From JACVRW01 sp963812915 (GTDB lineage: Bacteria > Actinomycetota > Thermoleophilia > Solirubrobacterales > Thermoleophilaceae), in assembly GCA_963812915.1 (NCBI GenBank), contig CAWEXB010000013.1, positions 62,001-126,000 on the forward strand: DNA of 64,000 bases, given 5' to 3'. The position numbers and the translations under genes were made by a program. This document shows positions 50,042-57,790 of the stretch, piece by piece. The notes beneath the pieces are model-generated. The model had not been told where the DNA came from, made no database searches, and worked only from the letters and a program-made list of their open reading frames with translations. The first letter of the stretch is position 1, and the number at the start of each line of letters is the position of its first letter.

Positions 50042-51040
50042 ATGTCCACCACCGCGATAAGTCGAGCCCGTCCTTGGAGCGCGGCCGCGTTGACCGCTCC
50101 CACGACAGACGACGGCACGATCGTGGTGGCCGGCGAGGCGCTTTTCGACATCGTCCTGAGCCCCACCGGTGAGATCCGCGGCCACCCAGGCGGCGCCCCG
50201 TTCAACGTGGCGAGGACGATCGGGCGGCTCGAGCAGCCCGTGGCCTTCCTCGGGCGCATCTCCCGTGACCGCTTCGGAGCCGAGCTCCTCCGCCGGCTCG
50301 AGGCGGACGCGGTCAACGTCGAATCCGTGGTTGCCACCGTCGAGCCGACCACCCTGGCGATCGTCGAGATCGGTGAGGGCGGATCCGCGAGCTATCACTT
50401 CTACACCGCCGCAACCTCCGCGCCGGGGCTTGAGATCGACGATGCCGCGAGTGCCCTGCCCGACCGCGTCGCCACGCTCGTCATCGGAGGGCTTGGACTG
50501 GTCCTCGAGCCGATGGCCTCCACGCTCGAGGCCATCGTCGAGCTCCTGTCGCGGGAAACGCTGGTTGCGCTCGATCCGAACTTTCGTCCAGCGATCGTCG
50601 AAGACCCCGACGCGTACCGTGAGCGGCTCGCGCGGCTGCTGACGCATAGCGATCTCGTGAAGGTCAGCGAAGAAGACCTCGCATGGCTCTCGCCAGGGCG
50701 CCCGCCCATCGAGGCGGCGCGAACACTCCTGGAGGGGGGACCGCGGCTGACGCTCGTCACGACCGGTCCCCGCGGAGCCATCGTGGTGACTACGGCGGAG
50801 GAGTTCCCTGTGCCGGCGCCGTCCGTCGACGTAGTCGACACGATCGGGGCCGGCGACGCGTTCGGCGGCGCCTTCCTTGCGTGGTGGCGGCGGAACGGGC
50901 TGGGTGCGGACGACCTCGGCCGGCTCGAGCTCGTCCGCGAGGCGACCAGGTTCGCGTGCCTGGTCGGGGCGCGCACGTGCGAGCGGCCGGGGGCGTGGCC
51001 GCCGCGTCTCTCCGAGCTCGAGAGCTATGGCGCGTCGTGA
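50042..51040 (+). CDS. PfkB family carbohydrate kinase (fructokinase-like)
   Basis: A 332-aa ribokinase-fold kinase. The N-terminal signature is VVAGEALFDIVLSPTGEIRG and GGAPFNVARTIGRL. The C-terminal PfkB signature is DTIGAGDAFGGAFLAWW, with the catalytic Asp. It phosphorylates a sugar, probably fructose or a related hexose. The ATG at 50042 lacks a clear ribosome site; an upstream GTG at 49922 is in frame but the 120-nt stretch between is AT-rich and looks more like a promoter (TTGTGA ... TTAGAT). The 267 bp between it and otsB hold no other gene. It is divergent from the trehalose genes. Confidence 0.88.
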   Translation: MSTTAISRARPWSAAALTAPTTDDGTIVVAGEALFDIVLSPTGEIRGHPGGAPFNVARTIGRLEQPVAFLGRISRDRFGAELLRRLEADAVNVESVVATVEPTTLAIVEIGEGGSASYHFYTAATSAPGLEIDDAASALPDRVATLVIGGLGLVLEPMASTLEAIVELLSRETLVALDPNFRPAIVEDPDAYRERLARLLTHSDLVKVSEEDLAWLSPGRPPIEAARTLLEGGPRLTLVTTGPRGAIVVTTAEEFPVPAPSVDVVDTIGAGDAFGGAFLAWWRRNGLGADDLGRLELVREATRFACLVGARTCERPGAWPPRLSELESYGAS

Positions 51041-51050
51041 GAGCAGCGCT

Positions 51051-52295
51051 TCACGCCGCCTCCCGCCGCGCCGGCCGCACGGGCCGCGGCCGCTCGAGCA
51101 GCCCCAGCCGCTGTGCCAGCCACGAAGCCGGGAGGGCCTGGAGCAGCAGCGTCATCACGATCGCCAGCGCCACCACGCTCGCGTAGACCTCGGTGTGGGG
51201 CACCCCGAGTCCCGCGAGCACGCCGACGAGCGCCGCCGGCACCACCCCGGTCTCACGCGTCCAGCACAGGAAGACCCGCTCGCGCGCGGTCCAGGCCGCG
51301 GCCCGGTCGGGCAGCGTGCAGGCGAGCACGGTCAGCGGCCGTGCGACGAGCATCAGGACCGCGAGCACGGCCAGGGCGGGCAGGAAGTTCGCGCTCAAGT
51401 CGTCGAACGGGATGTTCGCGCCCAGCACCACGAACACGAACAGCGTCACGAGGTCGGCCGTGTTGAAGGCGAACGCCCGCATCTCGCGCTCGTGCTCGGA
51501 GTGCATGGCGAGTCCCAGGTGCTCCATGTTCCCCACGATCAGGCCGGCGAGGAAGGCGCCGAGATAGCCGCTGCCGCCGGCGGTGTCGAGCGAGAAGTAG
51601 CTGATCGTGACCACGGTCAGCACCGCGAGGGCGGAGGACTCGCGCCAGATGCCCGAGCGATGGCTCGAGATCGCCGCGGCCAGAAGCACCCCGGCGATCA
51701 GGCCGATCACGGTGCTGACCCCGAGGTCGACGGCGAACTCGGCCACCGGCTCGGCGAGTGAGCCGTCCCCGCTCAGCAGCACGCCCGCGAGCGCGAGTGC
51801 CAGCGCGGCGCCGGTGGGATCGTTGAAGGCGGACTCGGCGATCACCGTCTGCGCAACCTTCGGTCGCAGGCGCGAGCGCACGAACAGCGGGATCAGGATC
51901 GCCGGATCGGTCGGGGACAGCACCGCGCCCACGAGGAGGGCCGCCTCGAAGGGCAGGTCGAAGACCAGATACGCCGCCACGCCGGTGATCAGCGCGGTGA
52001 GGAGGACCCCCGGGACGACGAGCATTCCGAGTCCCAGCCACACCCGGCGCAGCAGGGGAAGCGACAGGTTCAGTCCGCCGTAGAACAAGATCAGCGACAC
52101 CCCGAGCGTGAACATGAGCTGGGCGCCGATCGAGTCGAGCGGGACGTCGACGACGTCGAGCGCCGAGGGCCCGAAGAGGGCTCCCATGGCCACCAGCAGG
52201 AGGATCTCCGGGATCCGCAGGAGGCTGGCAACGAAACGCGCGGCGAGGGCCGCCATCAGTATCAGGCTCAGCGTTAGGAGGACGTCCTGCGTCAT
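51051..52295 (-). CDS. Cation:proton antiporter (CPA family)
   Basis: A 414-aa integral membrane protein with about twelve hydrophobic segments, including MTQDVLLTLSLILMAALAAR, VVPGVLLTALITGVAAYLV and LVTLFVFVVLGANIPF. The ion-binding region is ESAFNDPTGAALALAL, the ND-type motif of CPA1 exchangers. It probably exchanges Na+ or K+ for protons. The C-terminal end is short and lacks a TrkA-type nucleotide domain. It is convergent with the sugar-kinase gene, 10 nt apart. No regulatory site is obvious. Confidence 0.9.
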   Translation of the reverse strand: MTQDVLLTLSLILMAALAARFVASLLRIPEILLLVAMGALFGPSALDVVDVPLDSIGAQLMFTLGVSLILFYGGLNLSLPLLRRVWLGLGMLVVPGVLLTALITGVAAYLVFDLPFEAALLVGAVLSPTDPAILIPLFVRSRLRPKVAQTVIAESAFNDPTGAALALALAGVLLSGDGSLAEPVAEFAVDLGVSTVIGLIAGVLLAAAISSHRSGIWRESSALAVLTVVTISYFSLDTAGGSGYLGAFLAGLIVGNMEHLGLAMHSEHEREMRAFAFNTADLVTLFVFVVLGANIPFDDLSANFLPALAVLAVLMLVARPLTVLACTLPDRAAAWTARERVFLCWTRETGVVPAALVGVLAGLGVPHTEVYASVVALAIVMTLLLQALPASWLAQRLGLLERPRPVRPARREAA

Positions 52296-52441
52296 GTCGC
52301 GCTCAGTCCGCGGCCTGCGGTCCGGGACGGCGCCGGACCGTGCGCTCGCCCTCGAGCGCCATCCGGGCGATGTCGTTCGCGGTCACCAACCGAGGATCGT
52401 CAGCGCGATCGCCGCGTAGAGCTTGGCCCTGATCGTCACCC

Positions 52442-52687
52442 GTGGGCCCCTATACAGTGGCCGCGGCCATGGTCCTTTTCGTCATCACGGGGCAGGCGCC
52501 GCCGATCCTCGTCGTGGCCCTGCTCATACTCGTGTACCTCACGGGGCACGAGCTCTGGCGCGAGGCTGACCTGCCCTTCCTCTATAAGGCCTGGTGGTGC
52601 CTGCTGGTGCTCCTGCTGAACGTGGTGGGCTTCGCGGCGTTCTGGATCTGGCTGACCGTCCGGCGGCGCCGGCGCAGGGAGGCCTAG
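52442..52687 (+). CDS. Small membrane protein, two segments
   Basis: An 81-aa protein with two hydrophobic helices (AAAMVLFVITGQAPPILVVA LLILVYL region and WWCLLVLLLNVVGFAAFWIW) and a basic C-terminal tail (RRRRRREA). GTG at 52442 is used; an ATG nine codons later is an alternative. It shares no domain I recognise. It is convergent with the GAF-PucR regulator gene, whose stop lies 10 nt away. Confidence 0.55.
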   Translation: MGPYTVAAAMVLFVITGQAPPILVVALLILVYLTGHELWREADLPFLYKAWWCLLVLLLNVVGFAAFWIWLTVRRRRRREA

Positions 52688-52697
52688 CACTATGCGC

Positions 52698-54590
52698 CTA
52701 CTCTCTCCCCGCGCGCAGGCGGTGGAGGCGCGCGAGCTTCAACGCGAGCTCGAGCGAAAGCAGGTCCTCCTCCGGCAGGTGGAGTCCGGAGACGCGCTCG
52801 ATCCGGTCGAGCCGCTGCCGGACGGTGTTCGGATGGATGTAGAGGGCGCGCGCGCTCGCGGTCACGCTGCAGCGATCCGCGAGGAACCGCTCGAGCGTCT
52901 CGAACAGACGTGATCCGCGGCGGAAGTCGTAGTCGATCAGCTCCTCGACCGACTGGCGGTATCGGTCGTGCGGGGCCTGGTCGAGCTCCAGGTGGACCAG
53001 GTACTTGTAGGCGCCGAGGCCGTCGTAGGTCACAGCCCCACCGGCCGCCACCAGCGAGCGGCCGATGCGGGCGGCGTCCGCCGCCTCGCGCATCCGCCGG
53101 CGAGCGCTCGCCGGGCCGCGATCGACGTCGCTGAGGCCGATGACGACGCCCTCCTCGCGCGCGACCTGCTCGCAGGCCCGACGCAGACGCTCGGCGGCGG
53201 CCTCCTGATCGGTGGCGATCGGCGTCAGCGCCCGCATGCGGTCATGCCGTGAATCGAAGAACGCTCGCGCGCTGGCGCGGCGGAGGCGCGCCTGGACCCG
53301 GGCGGCGAGCCCGGGCCAGACCGGGGTATCCGCGCCGGCCTCCGGCGCGCGCTCGACGTGCAGAAAGAGGTGCGGCCGGCTGAGGTCGCAGCGAGCTTCG
53401 ACGGCCTTGGCCTCGGCGGCGTCCACCGAGCCGGCGGCCAGCGCGTCGAACATGTCCTTGACGATGTTCTCGGCAGTCAGCCGCTCGATCAGCTCCGCCT
53501 TCTTGAGCCCCACGGCCGTCTGGTTCGCCACCGCGCCGAGCAGCTCCGCGTCCTCGTCGGCGAACTCCCTTCCCCGGGCCAGGCAGCACAGGATCCCAAG
53601 CTGCTCGTCGCCCGCCGCGAGCGGGGCTGCGAGAAGGGCGTTCTCGTCGAGGTCCGGCCAAACGGCGCGCGCCGCGGCGCGGCGCCCGCGCCCGCCGCGC
53701 CCGTTCGCCCGTCGCATCAGGTCGAGCACGAGAGCCGTCCCGCCCGGCCGCGGGCTCAGCGCGGGCGCGTCTGCCGGGTCCGAACCGGCGAGCAGCAGCT
53801 CGTCGGTGTCGCTGTCCAGCCGGTAGATCTGGCAGGCATCCGCGCCGAGCAGCTCGCGCGCCCCGCGCGTCACCGCGTCGTACAGATCCTCTCGCAGCGT
53901 GACGGATGCGAGGGCCTGGCTCAGCTGCGTGAGCGTCGTCAGCGCGTCGACTCGCCGGCGCGTCTCCTCGTAGAGCTGCGCGTTCTCTATCGCCCCCGCC
54001 ACCAGCGATGCCGTATGGACCAGGAAGTTCAGGACGTCGTCGTCGAACTCGCGCGGGGCCTCGGTGTGCAGCACCACCACACCGATCACGTCGCCCGACT
54101 TGGCGAGGATCGGCACCGCCACCATCGACTGGAAGCGTTCCTCATCGAGCTCCGGCACGAACCGCATACGCGGATCCTGGAGCGCGTTGTCCCTGATGAA
54201 CTCGGGCGTCTTGGTGCGCGCAACCCATCCGGTGAGACCCTCGTCCAGGCCGAAGCCCACCTCGCCCACGAAGCGCGAATAGCGCGCCGAGGCGGCGCGC
54301 AGCACGAGCCGCTCCCCCTCGACGAAGTAGATGAAGCAGGCGTGGCACCCGGTGGCGTCGGTCGCGATCTCGACGATCCCGCGCAGTACCCGGTCCAGGT
54401 CGAGCGAGGACGAGACCGTCTTGATCACGGCGTACAGCGTTTCGTTCTCGCGCTGCGCACGCTCGAGGGCGCCCGCGTCGCCGGCGGTCCAGGGAAGCGT
54501 CAAGCCGGGCCAATCGTAGCCCCGCCGGAGGATCAGCCCTATGTTCAAAGCACACGTACGACACGGTCGAACGAAGTGCGGATCGCACAT
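52698..54590 (-). CDS. GAF-domain PucR-family transcriptional regulator
   Basis: A 630-aa regulator. Two GAF domains are visible (about 55-205: SSSLDLDRVLRGIVEIATDA, GEVGFGLDEGLTGWVARTKT; about 215-375: LGILCCLARGREFADEDAEL). A central GGDEF-like/PucR region precedes a C-terminal PucR helix-turn-helix (TASARALYIHPNTVRQRLDR). The GAF domains suggest a small-molecule or redox signal. It is divergent from the ammonium transporter gene (74 nt apart), so it may regulate nitrogen uptake. A GTGCGGATCGCAC palindrome lies in that gap. The exact start is uncertain. Confidence 0.85.
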   Translation of the reverse strand: MCDPHFVRPCRTCALNIGLILRRGYDWPGLTLPWTAGDAGALERAQRENETLYAVIKTVSSSLDLDRVLRGIVEIATDATGCHACFIYFVEGERLVLRAASARYSRFVGEVGFGLDEGLTGWVARTKTPEFIRDNALQDPRMRFVPELDEERFQSMVAVPILAKSGDVIGVVVLHTEAPREFDDDVLNFLVHTASLVAGAIENAQLYEETRRRVDALTTLTQLSQALASVTLREDLYDAVTRGARELLGADACQIYRLDSDTDELLLAGSDPADAPALSPRPGGTALVLDLMRRANGRGGRGRRAAARAVWPDLDENALLAAPLAAGDEQLGILCCLARGREFADEDAELLGAVANQTAVGLKKAELIERLTAENIVKDMFDALAAGSVDAAEAKAVEARCDLSRPHLFLHVERAPEAGADTPVWPGLAARVQARLRRASARAFFDSRHDRMRALTPIATDQEAAAERLRRACEQVAREEGVVIGLSDVDRGPASARRRMREAADAARIGRSLVAAGGAVTYDGLGAYKYLVHLELDQAPHDRYRQSVEELIDYDFRRGSRLFETLERFLADRCSVTASARALYIHPNTVRQRLDRIERVSGLHLPEEDLLSLELALKLARLHRLRAGRE

Positions 54591-54664
54591 TGCACGAACG
54601 GGTGCGCCGCCGATACCGTCGCCCTGATCGTGGCCTGTGACTGCAGCCTCGGGGGGATGGCGGC

Positions 54665-56089
54665 GTGATCGACTTCGTCTTTGCGCAGGTTCAACGCATC
54701 GAGGACGCGCAGGTCTTGGACAGCGCGATCCTCGGCGAGCAGTTTTACTTCTGGACCGTCGTGCTCATGTGGCTTATCCACGTGGGCTTCATGTCGTACG
54801 AGGCCGGCGTCGTGCGCCGCAAGAACGTCATCGCCACGGCGATGAAGAACATCCTCACGATCGCCGCGGTCACGCCGACCTTCTACTACTTCGGCTGGTG
54901 GATCTACAACTGCAACCAGCCCGGCATCCCTCCGATCGGGCCCAACTCGAGCGACTTCACGAGCGTCGCCTGCCAGGGCGGAATCCCCTGGAGCGACGCG
55001 TTCGCGTCGAACCTCACGAACAACATCAACCTGGTCTTCTTCCTCGCCTTCCTGCTGTTCTCCTGGACGACGGCCTCGATCATGTCGGGAGCGCTGCTCG
55101 AGCGCGTGCGCCTGTCCGCGTACCTGCTGCTGGGGGCCTTCCTTGGGTCGGTCGTCTGGATCCTCGACGCCGCCTGGGGCTGGAGCTCGGGCGGCTGGAT
55201 GACCCTGCGCTTCGGCTTCCACGACTCGATCGCCTCGGGCGTGGTCCACGGGGTCGCCGGAGCATTCACGCTCGGCGTCCTGTTCAACCTCGGCCCACGA
55301 ATAGGGAAGTTCACGCGCGAGGGCCTGGCCCGCACTTTCAGGCCCCAGAACCTGCACCTCACACTGATGGGCCTGATGCTGATCTTCACCGGCTTCTACG
55401 CCTTCTACGCGGCGTGCCTCGTCATCGCGTCCACGGCGTTCCCCGGCTGGGCGAACATCTACCTGAGTCCGACGACACTCGGCTCGATCGCCATGATCAT
55501 CACGTTGGGGTTCGCCGGCGGCTTCGCCGGCACCTACTTCGCGAGTCGCGGCGACCCATTCTGGACGGTCTCGGGCGGCCTCGCGGGGGTGATCGGCGTC
55601 TCCGCCGGGGCCGACGTCTACGCCCCGGTCCTGGGTTGGCTGATCGCGATGGTCACCGGCCCGATGGCCTACTACGCCGGAACTTGGCTCGAGCGGAAGA
55701 TGCGCGTGGACGACGTGGTCGGCGCGGTGGCCGTGCACGGGGTCGCGGGCTTCCTCGGAGTCATCTGGGTGGGCGTCTTCGCGGCCGGCTATCCGACCGG
55801 CCTCAACAACGTGGACTCGACCATCTGGGGTCAGCTGCTCGGCGTCGCGACCTTCCTGCCGCTCGGCTTCCTCACCGGCTGGGTCGCAGCCTGGGTCTTG
55901 AAGCAGCTGAACCTTCTGCGCGTGCCGCCGGAGGTCGAGCTCGCGGGGCTCGACACGATCCAGTACGCGCCCGACATCTACTTCCCGGAGGTGCCCCGCG
56001 AGCCGGCGAAACTGGTGGAGCCGGACGGCTCCGAGGTTGAGGCCGACCCGGTGATCCACCGCGACGCGCGCGAGCTCATCGAGAGGTAA
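54665..56089 (+). CDS. amt: Ammonium transporter (Amt family)
   Basis: A 474-aa channel with about eleven membrane segments. The pore histidines fit SGVVHGVAGAFTLGVL and AVAVHGVAGFLGVIWVG. Other Amt-like parts are NNINLVFFLAFLLFSWTTAS and GAFLGSVVWILDAAWGWSSG. The pattern before the first histidine (HDSIASGVVH) differs from the common DFAGGxVVH, so it is a divergent Amt clade. The C-terminal tail is extended and acidic. No glnK is adjacent; instead two small membrane-protein genes follow. It conducts ammonium or ammonia. The GTG start lies just after the divergent PucR-type gene. Confidence 0.9.
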   Translation: MIDFVFAQVQRIEDAQVLDSAILGEQFYFWTVVLMWLIHVGFMSYEAGVVRRKNVIATAMKNILTIAAVTPTFYYFGWWIYNCNQPGIPPIGPNSSDFTSVACQGGIPWSDAFASNLTNNINLVFFLAFLLFSWTTASIMSGALLERVRLSAYLLLGAFLGSVVWILDAAWGWSSGGWMTLRFGFHDSIASGVVHGVAGAFTLGVLFNLGPRIGKFTREGLARTFRPQNLHLTLMGLMLIFTGFYAFYAACLVIASTAFPGWANIYLSPTTLGSIAMIITLGFAGGFAGTYFASRGDPFWTVSGGLAGVIGVSAGADVYAPVLGWLIAMVTGPMAYYAGTWLERKMRVDDVVGAVAVHGVAGFLGVIWVGVFAAGYPTGLNNVDSTIWGQLLGVATFLPLGFLTGWVAAWVLKQLNLLRVPPEVELAGLDTIQYAPDIYFPEVPREPAKLVEPDGSEVEADPVIHRDARELIER

Positions 56090-56098
56090 GGAGAGGGC

Positions 56099-56419
56099 AT
56101 GCCACTCATCATCGACAGCGCGCCCGACTGCGTCGTGAGCAGGGAGGGCGCGACGCCGGCGGACGACTCGGCCGACTTCATCCTCCAGGCCAGATACGAG
56201 GACTGCGCCGGCTTCATGACCTTCGGACCCGGAACCACCTGGGGCGACGAGGGCGCCGCGGCGGCCACCTCCTACTACTTCCTGATCTGGATCGGGGCGG
56301 CGGTCATGGTCGCCGTGTTCATCGCCTGGATCCTCGTCGAGAACCGGACGCTTGTCTCGTACGCGGCGAGAAACGCGCTCGGCAGAGGCGACGGCACTCC
56401 CCCGACCGCGACACCCTAG
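56099..56419 (+). CDS. Small single-pass membrane protein after amt
   Basis: A 106-aa protein. The N-terminal half is acidic and soluble (ADDSADFILQARYEDCAGF), followed by one membrane helix (SYYFLIWIGAAVMVAVFIAWIL) and a short basic/Pro tail. The ATG has an AAGGAGAGGGC ribosome site and begins 9 nt after the amt stop. No domain is recognised. Its position suggests an accessory of the transporter. Confidence 0.6.
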   Translation: MPLIIDSAPDCVVSREGATPADDSADFILQARYEDCAGFMTFGPGTTWGDEGAAAATSYYFLIWIGAAVMVAVFIAWILVENRTLVSYAARNALGRGDGTPPTATP

Positions 56420-56429
56420 GAGGCGACAG

Positions 56430-56591
56430 ATGGCATACGAGAGAAAGCGCCAGATCGAGTTCCCGCCGCTTCAGACGCACGTAAAGTCGTTCGAGTACGC
56501 CATGCTGGCGATCTCGATCATCTGTGCCATCGTGGTGCTCGTAATCGTGCTGTTCACGAACATCGGGAACGAGTTCCGTCCCACCGTCTGA
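56430..56591 (+). CDS. Very small membrane protein after amt
   Basis: A 53-aa protein with a basic N-terminus (MAYERKRQIEFPPLQTHVK) and one long hydrophobic segment (YAMLAISIICAIVVLVIVLF). An AGGAGGC ribosome site precedes the ATG. It lies 10 nt after the 106-aa gene, in an apparent amt operon. No family is recognised. Confidence 0.55.
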   Translation: MAYERKRQIEFPPLQTHVKSFEYAMLAISIICAIVVLVIVLFTNIGNEFRPTV

Positions 56592-56679
56592 GGTCACCGA
56601 CGGTCTGGGCGGCGACGGGCGCGCCTCCCGTCAGGCGGGCGTCGAGGCGTTGGCGAGTGCCGCCCGCTCGCGGGGTCGC

Positions 56680-56997
56680 ATGGGCGGCGGCCCGTGGCTG
56701 CGCGTGGGCGTGATCGGGTGTCTCCTGCTGCTTGCCTTCGCTGCTTCCCGAACCTGTCAGAGGTCGCAGATCCGGGTCACGAAGGGCCAGGCGATCGCCA
56801 CAGCCGAGCGACAGGTCGACTTCGAGCCCAGCCGCGAGCAGGTCCGCCTCGTGCGCCAGGGGTTGAACGCGAAGCCCTTCTGGGCCGTATCGCTGTCCAT
56901 CCCCAGCCGCCGCGGCGAGGGCTTCCGCAAGCTGACCGTCGTCAAGGTCGACGCGAACACCGGCAAGGTCGCCTCGATCGCGGGATCCCGGCGCTAG
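56680..56997 (+). CDS. Membrane-anchored PepSY-like small protein
   Basis: A 105-aa protein (115 aa from an upstream TTG). A signal anchor (LRVGVIGCLLLLAFAAS) is followed by a compact domain whose end VVKVDANTGKVASIAG resembles PepSY-type domains, thought to regulate peptidases or act extracytoplasmically. The ATG start at MGGGPWLR is preferred. It lies between the amt operon and an AIM24-type gene. Confidence 0.55.
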   Translation: MGGGPWLRVGVIGCLLLLAFAASRTCQRSQIRVTKGQAIATAERQVDFEPSREQVRLVRQGLNAKPFWAVSLSIPSRRGEGFRKLTVVKVDANTGKVASIAGSRR

Positions 56998-57064
56998 CGG
57001 CCGGGAGAAACCAGATGGCCACAGCTATCGTCAGTCGTCAGACAAGTCGCGATCTGGAGGACGC

Positions 57065-57740
57065 ATGGCAGAGATGGACACAGCACTCGACCAGTACCAG
57101 GAGAGGGAGACCGGCCAGGCCTTCACGGCGCAGGGCCCGCGGCTCCTCAAGATCGAGCTGTCCGAGACCTCGGTCATGGCGAAGAACGGCTCGATGGTCG
57201 CGTACCAGGGCGACGTTCACTTCGAGCACAAGGGAGGCGGGCTAGGGCGGCTGCTCAAGAAGGCCGCCACCGGAGAGCAGCTGCGCCTGATGGAGGCGTC
57301 GGGCACCGGCGAGGTGTTCCTCGCGAACCAGGCGATGCTGGTCCACGTGCTGAGCCTCCAGGACGATTCGGTGACGGTCAACGGGGAGAACATCCTGGCG
57401 TTCCAGACGAGCCATCGATTGGGACGTGACCCGAGTGAAGGGCGGGACCGCCGGGGTGCTCGCCGGGGGTCTGTTCAACATCCACCTGCGCGGAACCGGA
57501 CTGGTCGCGCTGGTCTCGGACGGCGAGCCCGTCAAGCTCGACGTCTCGGAGGCGCCCACCTTCGCGGATCCCCAGGCGGCCATCGCATGGTCCGGCGGCG
57601 TCCAGACGAATTTGAGGACCGACGTGCAGGCCAAGAGCCTGATTGGCCTCGGCTCGGGCGAGAGCTTCCAGCTCGGCCTCTCGGGCCAGGGGTGGGTGCT
57701 CGTCCAGCCCTCGGAGGGCCGGCGCGTGACGCGCGCCTGA
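57065..57740 (+). pseudogene. AIM24 family protein, frameshifted
   Basis: A protein of the AIM24/TTC-type family. The ATG has a GGAGG ribosome site. The first frame gives FTAQGPRLLKIELSETSVMA, GDVHFEHKGGGLGRLLKKAA and VLSLQDDSVTVNGENILAFQ. An apparent extra C at 57413-57414 shifts the frame; the other frame continues as IDWDVTRVKGGTAGVLAGGL, FNIHLRGTGLVALVSDGEP and AIAWSGGVQTNLRTDV to the stop at 57738-57740. The restored protein is about 224 aa. The lesion may be sequence error. Function of AIM24 proteins in bacteria is unclear; mitochondrial members affect inner membrane organisation. Confidence 0.75.
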
Positions 57741-57790
57741 GCGCCTCTTGATGATCCGCGAGGAGCTGGACGAGAGGTTCCTCGAGGGCC

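Noticed and set aside
57001..57064. Earlier ATG at 57015 as the start of the AIM24 gene
   Set aside because: The ATG at 57065 has a GGAGG ribosome site and begins the recognisable domain; the earlier one is in another frame.
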